Assembly: GCF_900116645.1 (NCBI RefSeq)
Contig: NZ_FPBO01000004.1
Span: 274,634-338,633 of the forward strand
Direction: 5' to 3'
From: Pseudoduganella namucuonensis
Lineage (GTDB): Bacteria > Pseudomonadota > Gammaproteobacteria > Burkholderiales > Burkholderiaceae_D
DNA length: 64,000 nt
The position numbers and the translations under genes were made by a program. The notes below the pieces were generated by a model, which was not told the origin of the DNA, made no database searches, and worked only from the letters and a program-made list of their open reading frames with translations. How positions within the stretch are numbered: the stretch's first letter is position 1; each line of letters opens with the position of its first letter. Shown one piece after another: positions 57,551 to 64,000 of the stretch.

Positions 57551-60500
57551 CTACTGGCGATCATCGGTAGCGACCTCGCTGGCGTCCTCGCGCTCCATGC
57601 GCTGTCCGATTGCCAGCGGCTGTCCACCCAGACCTTGTTTCTGGGCCACGATATTGCGCAGCTGGCGATTGCTTGCAGCCAGATCCTTGTTCGCTGTCTG
57701 CACGATGAGATTAAGCCGGCGGTTCTCGTCTACCATTTCCTTGTGCGCGAACGCTTCTTCCAAATGTTTGCGCAACTGATCATCCTCCCACGGTTTGGTT
57801 AAAAACCGGTAAACCGCGCCCGCATTGACCGCATCGGTGATCGACTGTAACTCGGTGTATCCCGACAATACAATGCGCATCGTGTCAGGATATTTTTGCT
57901 TGGCGGTACGCAGAAACTCCACACCTGTCATACCTGGCATGCGCTGGTCCGCCAGGATAACATCGACCCGGTTTTCGGCCAACAGTTCCAGGCCTTCGCG
58001 GCCGCTCCTTGCCATGAGAATCCTGATACCCGTGGAGCGCAACGCGCGTCTCAGTGCCAATCCAACATTCCGTTCGTCGTCCACGATCAGCAGAGTGCGC
58101 TGCGGCGCACGCAGGCGCAAGAGATTCGCAGGCAGTGTTTTTTTCTCTTGCAGCATGGTTTCGATCGTTTCGGCCGCAACCGGCCGGGAGAACCAATATC
58201 CCTGGATCTGATCACACATGTTCTGGCTGAGCGTGTCGCATTGGGCTTCGGTTTCGACGCCCTCGGCAATCACATCGATGCCCAGGTTGTGCGCCATTGC
58301 GATGATCGCGTTCGCGATCGCCCCTTTGTCGGCACCCTCGGTGATATCGGCCACGAAGGACCGGTCGATCTTGAGCACGTCGATTGGAAAACGCTGGAGA
58401 TACGATAGGCTCGAGTAACCGGTGCCAAAGTCATCAATGGACAGCTTTACACCAAGCGCCTTGAACGCGTTCAGCGTGTTGACTGCCTCCTCCACATCGG
58501 TCATGACGATCGATTCGGTGATCTCGATATCCAAAAGCTGGGGTGCCAGTCCGGTTTCCGCAAGGACCGAGGCAACCGACTCCACCAGGTTTTCCTGGGC
58601 AAACTGCCGAGCCGACAAGTTCACGGCGATGCGTAAATTTCCCAAGCCGGAACGCTGCCACGCCTTGTTCTGCGCGCATGCGGTTCGCATCACCCACGCA
58701 CCAATCGGAACGATCAATCCTGTTTCCTCCGCGAGTCCTATGAATTGATCGGGCGGAACCATGCCAAGCTCCGGATGCTGCCATCGAATCAGCGCCTCCA
58801 TGCCGACGATCTCGCCTGTCGTCAAATCCACCTGCGGCTGGTAGTGAAGTATGAATTCGTCGCGTTCAAGCGCATTGCGCAGATGCTTTTCCAGCCGTAG
58901 GCGCTCCAAGGAAAACTCGTTCATCGCCGCCGCGTAAAACTGATAGGAATTGCGGCCTAGCTCCTTGGCCCGGTACATCGCTCTATCCGCGTGGTCAACC
59001 AGAGTCTCCGGGTCCGCGGCGTCGTTCGGATAAACGGCGATGCCCATGCTGCACGACAAGAAAAACTCCTGCTCCTCGATGACGACTGGCTCGGCGATAG
59101 TGGACATGACACGATGCAAGATACTGGGTGCGAGCCCTTCCTCGAAACACTCCGACAGGATCAAGACGAACTCGTCACCTCCGAACCGCGCAGCCGTATC
59201 GGTCCCGCGCAACACCAGTTTCAGCCGCGTCGCGATCGTATTGAGGAGGCAATCGCCCGCCTTGTGGCCAAGCGTGTCGTTAACCAGTTTGAAGCGATCA
59301 AGATCGATAAAGATCACCCACACCCGATACCCATAGCGGTCCGCGTGGACAATCGCCTGGCGCAGCCGGTCCTGCAAGAGGGAACGGTTGGGCAGACCGG
59401 TCAGTTTGTCATGGTGGACCAGATATTGCAGTTCGTTTTCCGCTTGCCTGGTTTGCGTAACGTCCTCGTGTGCGATGACCAGACGCGTGGCGCCCCCGGC
59501 TGGAAACCGCGTTACCCTCACGGTAAACCAGCGTTGCGCGGTGGGCGAATTGCGTCGATACCCCATGTTGAACTCGTCGCGCACGCCGCACGCCACCTCT
59601 CTCAGGCCGGCCGCTAATACGCCCGCGTCGTGCGTCCCCATGTCGGCCGCCTGTTCATGTATGGCAAGGTAGTTTTTCCTTTCCCATGCGGCACCCAGCA
59701 GGACACCGTTCTCAAGCGCGAATTCCTGCCAGGCCTTGTTCACCGTCAGAATAGTCCCATCCTCATCAGTCACGCAGATGTGCTGTGACAGCGCGTCGAT
59801 CGTCGATTTCATGAAGCGTTCCGACTGTCGCAATGCGTGTTCCATTTGCTTGCGCGCTGTTATGTTTTCGATGACCGCGATCAGGTGCTTGGGAGATTGC
59901 CGGCCATCACGTACCAATGAGATGGCCACGGATGTCCAGATAAAATCGCCATCCTGACAGCGATATCGCCTGTCGCAACGATGTGAAAAGGCCTCAGGTC
60001 CGGCGAGCAGGCGGGCGATGGTCGGCCCGAAATCAGCACCTTCGTCCGGATGGGCTATCTGGTGAATCGTCAAACTTGAGATCTCATCGTCGCCGTAGCC
60101 GAGCATGTCGCGAAATTGCGCATTGAATAGCAAAAACTGCCCGTCCAGCGCCATGTGCACGATACCGACCGGCGCCAGGTCAAACGTCGCGTGAAAGCGC
60201 TGCGTGCTTTCGTTGAGCATGTCTTCCGAATGCTGCCGGAGGCGCAGAAACGCTTCGAGCCTCGCCAACAAGTCATCCTTTTGAAGGGGAAGCCGCAGGA
60301 CATCGTCGAATCCCGCGCGCAGCCATGCCGTGGCGCGCGCCTTTCCAGGCAGCGCCAACAGCATCGGCACATATAATGGCCTTTGCCGCTGCCGCAGGGC
60401 TGACAGCTGAACATCGTGGCGGCGCGCTGATGATTCGTCGACGATGATCAATGATGCCGCGGGCTCACCTTCCTCAAGGCCGGCCGGAGTCAATACGACA

Positions 60501-60601
60501 ACGGAATAGCCGGTCTGGCGCAAAAGTTCGGCGAGCAGTTGCTCATCCGGCCGATTTGCGATCAGCAGACCAATCACTGCAACTTTGGGCAAACGATTCA
60601 T
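57551..60601 (-). CDS. REC-like - PAS - PAS - GGDEF - EAL - REC signalling protein
   Basis: 1016-aa cytoplasmic protein. Domains: a degenerate receiver (residues 5-120, no acidic pocket), PAS (about 130-250, APVGIVHMALDGQFLLFNAQF), PAS/PAC (about 258-385), GGDEF (about 390-555, ARFGGDEFVLIL), EAL (about 565-815, GMEALIRWQHPE, with NLSARQF and DDFGTGYSSLSYL), and a full C-terminal receiver (about 830-945, TLLIVDDERN, Asp in VDVILADQRMPG, Lys in FLTKPW) plus a coiled tail. Both catalytic motifs are intact. A C-terminal receiver behind EAL is an uncommon order. It starts 6 bp after the KaiC-like gene, so the pair is co-transcribed. Confidence 0.92.
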   Translation of the reverse strand: MNRLPKVAVIGLLIANRPDEQLLAELLRQTGYSVVVLTPAGLEEGEPAASLIIVDESSARRHDVQLSALRQRQRPLYVPMLLALPGKARATAWLRAGFDDVLRLPLQKDDLLARLEAFLRLRQHSEDMLNESTQRFHATFDLAPVGIVHMALDGQFLLFNAQFRDMLGYGDDEISSLTIHQIAHPDEGADFGPTIARLLAGPEAFSHRCDRRYRCQDGDFIWTSVAISLVRDGRQSPKHLIAVIENITARKQMEHALRQSERFMKSTIDALSQHICVTDEDGTILTVNKAWQEFALENGVLLGAAWERKNYLAIHEQAADMGTHDAGVLAAGLREVACGVRDEFNMGYRRNSPTAQRWFTVRVTRFPAGGATRLVIAHEDVTQTRQAENELQYLVHHDKLTGLPNRSLLQDRLRQAIVHADRYGYRVWVIFIDLDRFKLVNDTLGHKAGDCLLNTIATRLKLVLRGTDTAARFGGDEFVLILSECFEEGLAPSILHRVMSTIAEPVVIEEQEFFLSCSMGIAVYPNDAADPETLVDHADRAMYRAKELGRNSYQFYAAAMNEFSLERLRLEKHLRNALERDEFILHYQPQVDLTTGEIVGMEALIRWQHPELGMVPPDQFIGLAEETGLIVPIGAWVMRTACAQNKAWQRSGLGNLRIAVNLSARQFAQENLVESVASVLAETGLAPQLLDIEITESIVMTDVEEAVNTLNAFKALGVKLSIDDFGTGYSSLSYLQRFPIDVLKIDRSFVADITEGADKGAIANAIIAMAHNLGIDVIAEGVETEAQCDTLSQNMCDQIQGYWFSRPVAAETIETMLQEKKTLPANLLRLRAPQRTLLIVDDERNVGLALRRALRSTGIRILMARSGREGLELLAENRVDVILADQRMPGMTGVEFLRTAKQKYPDTMRIVLSGYTELQSITDAVNAGAVYRFLTKPWEDDQLRKHLEEAFAHKEMVDENRRLNLIVQTANKDLAASNRQLRNIVAQKQGLGGQPLAIGQRMEREDASEVATDDRQ

Positions 60602-60607
60602 GGCGGC

Positions 60608-62083
60608 CTACATATCTTTGGTGGACGCAGGAATTCCAGTGAGAATGCCGCGCAAGTGCTCCAACTTCTCGCTGACATGGATTCCGGATTCATCGACCCG
60701 AATTTGTCTCAGCTCGGGCTCGAAATTGCCTACCCGTTTCTTGAGGCAGCCGACAATCTTGATGACTTTTCCCGCGTATTCCGCATAGCGCAGCAGCACG
60801 ATATTATCGGCCAGGTGGCTGCCCCCCAGATCGGTCGCCTTCAAGCTGGTGCTGGTGATGTGTTCGACTTCATTGATTAAAATGGTGGTGACGCCCAGGC
60901 GGGAGAGATAGCTGACAAGATTATGAATGTGGGCCTGCGGCTTGCCGAACTCCTCCATCGCGAACTGATACCCGCGCAGGCTGTCGATCATCACCATGGT
61001 GCACCCGTCGACTTCCACTGCGTGGCGGACCATCGCCAGAAACTCATCTGGATATAGTTCCAGCGGATTAATGCGGATGATCTTCAGCATTCCCGAATCC
61101 ACGATCATATCGACGGGTTTGCCCAATCCTCGACTGCGGGCAATAATAAAACTGGGAGGCTCTTCGAAGGTGAACAAGATTGCGCGGCCGGTGGCGGCGT
61201 GATGCGCCAGAAATTGGGTACCCAAGGTGCTTTTTCCCGTCCCGGTGGGGCCGGTGAGCAGCGTGGTCGTTCCGGACTCCAATCCTCCGCCAAGCAGCGA
61301 GTCCATCGCCTCGATGCCCGACGAGAATATACTTTCGCCAGGGGGGCGCAAGCCGGCGCCTTCAATGCGATGCGGGAACACACTAAAACCACCTTGAGAG
61401 ATGCGAAACGGATGCCGTCCCGACATGAAGTCCGAACCGCGCATCTTATCGACTTGAATGCTGCGCAATCCGATCGCCAAGGCCGGAGAAATCTCAAAAC
61501 GCAGACGGATGACGCCATCGGCCGCAAGTGCCACGGCAGTATCCCGATCCATCTCAGTAGGCTCAAAGACGAGGAAGGAAGTGATGTTCGCCTTGTCCAG
61601 AAAATTGACCAGGCCGAGAATATTTTTACGAAACTGATACTCATCAGTCGCAAGATAGCGGAGTTGCGTGACCGAGTCGATCACAAGCCGATGAGGCGAC
61701 TTCGCGCGGACCGCCTGGTAGATCGCGTTCCAGACCGGCACACTCTCGACTTCGCTGGGGGGAAACATATGGTAATCGCCCGAATTTTCCCCGAGCGCCT
61801 CACCGCTGGGTGAAAGGTCGACGATATCGACCTCGTTCATATTCCAACCAAACGCGGCCACATTTTTGACGATCGAATCGCCGGGTTCACACAAGGTGAT
61901 GTACATGCATTTTTCTCCGCGACGCAATCCATCGCGCAACCACTGCAAAGAAAAAATTGTTTTCCCCGCTCCAGGCGTTCCGGCAAGCAAATATGCATGG
62001 CCTGCAACTAATCCGCCGCCCAAGATGTCATCGCAGCCCGGGACTCCCGTTGAAACCCGCGCGGTCGGAATATTGGTATGCAT
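60608..62083 (-). CDS. KaiC-like (RecA-superfamily) duplicated ATPase
   Basis: 491-aa protein with two RecA/KaiC domains: Walker A GTPGAGKT (residues 35-42) and GPTGTGKS (residues 278-285), each followed by catalytic-Glu motifs (LCEPGDS and FTFEEPPS) and Walker B strands (RLVIDSVTQL, TMVMIDSLRGY). Length and duplication match KaiC proteins from nonphotosynthetic proteobacteria, which usually lack KaiA/KaiB and pair with histidine kinases or response regulators. Here the partner encoded 6 bp downstream is a PAS-GGDEF-EAL-REC protein. A role in stress or c-di-GMP-linked signalling is likely; a true clock is not implied. Confidence 0.92.
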   Translation of the reverse strand: MHTNIPTARVSTGVPGCDDILGGGLVAGHAYLLAGTPGAGKTIFSLQWLRDGLRRGEKCMYITLCEPGDSIVKNVAAFGWNMNEVDIVDLSPSGEALGENSGDYHMFPPSEVESVPVWNAIYQAVRAKSPHRLVIDSVTQLRYLATDEYQFRKNILGLVNFLDKANITSFLVFEPTEMDRDTAVALAADGVIRLRFEISPALAIGLRSIQVDKMRGSDFMSGRHPFRISQGGFSVFPHRIEGAGLRPPGESIFSSGIEAMDSLLGGGLESGTTTLLTGPTGTGKSTLGTQFLAHHAATGRAILFTFEEPPSFIIARSRGLGKPVDMIVDSGMLKIIRINPLELYPDEFLAMVRHAVEVDGCTMVMIDSLRGYQFAMEEFGKPQAHIHNLVSYLSRLGVTTILINEVEHITSTSLKATDLGGSHLADNIVLLRYAEYAGKVIKIVGCLKKRVGNFEPELRQIRVDESGIHVSEKLEHLRGILTGIPASTKDM

Positions 62084-62975
62084 GCTATTTCCTTCACTTC
62101 ATTTGGACATATGGCTGGGTACCCTCCGAATGGCGTGTGGATTCTCGGGGCGCGCGACGTTTGCAATAAAAAAAATGCCGTCCCAACGAGAATAAAAACA
62201 AATTGCCCAATGTTTAACATATGCCACACACTGTTACAAGTTTGATCATTCAATATTTACAATCGTTGTTAATCGGCTGCATCGTTAAGCTGTCGCGGGA
62301 ATGAGGCGACAATTTTGGCCGATATTTTTGCTCAGGACTTGCAGCGGGGAGTTTGGGCTGGCTGAGCACCTACAAGGTACACTGTTTCTAATAAAAAAGT
62401 AATTGCTTCACGTGCATATTATTTTTTTATCGAGGAAAGGAATTCCTACGTTGTTACCATGCAACATCAAGCAGTCGAAATATGAAGATTTCATATTTTG
62501 CAAGCACTGACGCGCCATTTCAGATCGCCGTTTTCCCTACCGGAATGATGATCAGGATTCATGGTGTTACAAGAATCAGCATGAACGATATTCGCTTTCT
62601 TGATGGGCCTACCAGTGCGGCAGGGCGGCAATGTATCCCTGCCATGATTTCATGATGCAAGTATTGAACTTCGGGCTCGGCCCGCTCTACATGCTATGTG
62701 GGCCGGGCCGTAGGCCCCGCTACGGCGCCAAAGAACTTGCTCTGGCATTAAAAAATAAACCCTCGTGTGATCATGATTCCAGTCCAACAAGGATGGCGGT
62801 GAGACGTAAGCAACTCCACTGTCCCCAAAGGCTTTGCAGGCCGTCCCTTGAATATCAAGCGTTTCGGGAAACACCGCTCGCAACACCGCTTGCACCGACT
62901 GGTTGCAGAGCTAACTCCGAACCACTGTAGCGACCCACTGAATTCCTGCTCACGTCATAATTGAGGAAATTATCA
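62084..62975. other. about 890-bp AT-rich intergenic region before the IS remnant
   Basis: It holds the KaiC promoter region at the left (AT-rich, with TTTTTTTTATT-like tracts on the minus strand). A CGGCCCG...CGGGCCG inverted repeat lies at 62678-62710. A 57-codon open frame at 62482-62655 (MKISYFASTDAPFQIAVF...) has no ribosome-binding site and no recognisable relatives. Nothing else could be supported. Base composition is markedly lower in GC than the rest of the window, as expected of a horizontally acquired junction. Confidence 0.5.
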
Positions 62976-63693
62976 GTGAGTACGAAACGCTGGACGGCCA
63001 AGCGCAAGAGCGCCCTGGTGCTGGAAATCATCCAAGGTAAGACGACGGTCGCGGAAGCGAGCCGTGCCTACGACTTGGCGCCGTCCGAGGTCGAGGCCTG
63101 GGTTGACGACGGCAAGCGCGGGATGGAGAACGCGCTGCGCGCCAATCCGCTCGATGTGCGCGAGCAGTACGAGCGCCAGATCAAGGAACTGCAGGAAGCC
63201 TACGGCGAAGCAATGCTGGAGCCGGGGGTACGAAAAAAGCTGCATCACTTACTGGGCATGAACAAGAACACTGTCCAACGCATTTTCCAACTCAAGGGCT
63301 GGCAGGTGCGCAAACGCGCCATCGGCTTCCGGCCGCGCATCCAGGCACTGCCCTCGGTGGCGCAGGCGCCCAATGAACGCTGGTCCACGGACATGTGCAA
63401 GATCTGGGCCGGCAAGGATGGCTGGGCGACCTTGGCTTTGGTGATCGATTGCCATACCCGTGAACTGCTGGGCTGGCACCTGTCGCGTAGCGGTAAAGCC
63501 TGTACGGCATCGAGCGCCCTGGAACATGCCCTGATTGCCCGCTTTGGCACGCTGGGCCGCGTGCCGGCGCCGTTCCTGCCGCGCAGCGACAATGGATTGG
63601 TTTTCACCAGCCGCGGCTTCACGGCACTGGTGCGTGGCTATGGCCTTCGCCAGGAATTCATCACGCCACACTGTCCGCGGCAGAAGGAGTGGG
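62976..63693 (+). pseudogene. IS3-family transposase with OrfA and OrfB fused by internal deletion
   Basis: From the GTG at 62976 (GAGG nine bases upstream) a single frame reads STKRWTAKRKSALVLEIIQG, the OrfA (DUF1153-type) start, through ANPLDVREQYERQIKELQEAYGEAML. It then passes after only about 15 codons (EPGVRKKLHHLLG) into MNKNTVQRIFQLKGWQVRKR of OrfB. The normal OrfA end, frameshift site and first part of OrfB are missing. The DDE catalytic core is partly present: DMCKIWAG (first D), RSDNGLVF (second D). It ends at FITPHCPRQKE, before the catalytic Glu (VERxxxTLKEQ), where foreign sequence begins. The transposase is therefore dead. Confidence 0.8.
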
Positions 63694-63695
63694 CT

Positions 63696-64000
63696 TCATA
63701 TTGCACCTTGTGTGGTTGGTTGAACGGCGATAAATGTCGGGGCGGTCGGACTGTAACGCCCACCCTGTCCCTTGACGAGGACGACGTCGCCAAGCGGTTC
63801 GAACAGGCAACGATGCTGATTGCCGTAACGATGCTGGCGCAGGAATCCATTTTGCCCCCACAGGTATATCGTTGTCGGGCAAACGGCGAGTTGAGCGGCG
63901 AGCTCGTTGGCGGTCAACATGCCGCGCTCGCGCAAACGAACGAAACGGGTCTTGAGATGGTAGGCATTGCGGATGACGATGACCTTCTTGTGCGTGAACG
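63696..64000 (-). CDS. C-terminal part of a recombinase-like DNA-binding protein (continues beyond window)
   Basis: Open on the minus strand from the right edge to a stop at 63696. The visible 100 residues contain LRERGMLTANELAAQLAVCPTTIYLWGQNGFL, a helix-turn-helix of the kind found at the C-terminus of serine recombinases, then RHRYGNQHRCLFEPLGDVVLVKGQGGR and a polar tail. I could not see the catalytic domain, so the assignment to site-specific recombinases is tentative. It abuts the truncated transposase, suggesting it entered by insertion into the IS. Confidence 0.5.
   Translation of the reverse strand, partial: FTHKKVIVIRNAYHLKTRFVRLRERGMLTANELAAQLAVCPTTIYLWGQNGFLRQHRYGNQHRCLFEPLGDVVLVKGQGGRYSPTAPTFIAVQPTTQGAI

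Noticed and set aside
62482..62655. 57-codon open frame MKISYFASTDAPFQIAVF...
   Set aside because: No ribosome-binding site, no recognisable family, in a low-GC junction region; kept only as a note.
1..64000. tRNA, rRNA, riboswitch or prophage modules
   Set aside because: None recognised on either strand on reading through; absence was judged by eye, not by a covariance-model search.

Overview
The window is high-GC DNA, dense with genes and with almost no spare sequence, rich in TonB-dependent receptors, glycoside hydrolases and aromatic-degradation enzymes. Codon usage, protein families and the many LysR/LacI/TetR regulators fit a soil or plant-associated betaproteobacterium, most likely Oxalobacteraceae (Massilia/Duganella-like). 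This is an inference from family resemblance; no marker gene for placement is present. No tRNA, rRNA, CRISPR array or prophage was seen.

Layout. 0-3.4 kb: the 3' end of ribA, a secreted trypsin-like protease overlapping an FHA-domain membrane protein, a decayed DadA-like relic, a cluster of inverted GGGGTCAGG repeats and a small membrane protein. 3.4-33.2 kb: a large catabolic island in two matching halves. Half A (3.4-13.1 kb, minus strand, LacI regulator at 13.3 kb) has a VOC ring-cleavage dioxygenase, a C-C-type alpha/beta hydrolase, a TonB receptor, a Gfo/Idh/MocA oxidoreductase, two sugar-phosphate-isomerase-fold TIM barrels, a DUF6379 protein (the C-glycoside deglycosidase beta-subunit family) and an MFS transporter. 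Half B (18.4-33.2 kb, TetR regulator at 23.6 kb) has four more TIM barrels, a paralogous MFS transporter, a paralogous TonB receptor, a Tat-exported GMC dehydrogenase pair, a GH3 glucosidase with PA14 insert, a luciferase-like flavin monooxygenase and an FMN reductase. Between them lie a NodD-like LysR regulator, a DHA2 exporter and an unrelated lipoprotein.

My reading is that 3.4-33.2 kb is an oxidoreductive glycoside catabolism system: uptake of an aryl (probably C-linked) glycoside, oxidation of the sugar ring to a 3-keto sugar, cleavage of the glycosidic C-C or C-O bond by isomerase-fold enzymes, then breakdown of the aglycone. Operator-like repeats tie each half to its own regulator: four 18-bp sites shared by all TetR-half transcription units, and GGGAAARCGCTTA-like sites at the LacI-half promoters.

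33.4-42.8 kb: a xylan utilisation locus (ExuT-like MFS, two GH43, one GH10, a long TonB receptor) with five xyl-box-like operators. 43.0-48.9 kb: a divergent RND efflux system. 48.9-53.0 kb: a 3-hydroxybenzoate/gentisate operon under a divergent LysR, ending in a stump of maleylpyruvate isomerase. 53.1-56.1 kb: a cytochrome-fused sorbosone-dehydrogenase-like protein and a GH43-like protein whose signal region carries a 14-unit hexanucleotide repeat. 56.1-62.1 kb: a LysR relic, a 5'-truncated REC-GGDEF protein, and a KaiC-like ATPase followed by a large PAS-GGDEF-EAL-REC protein. 62.9-64.0 kb: an internally deleted IS3-family transposase abutting a recombinase-like fragment, so the right edge is a mobile-element graveyard.
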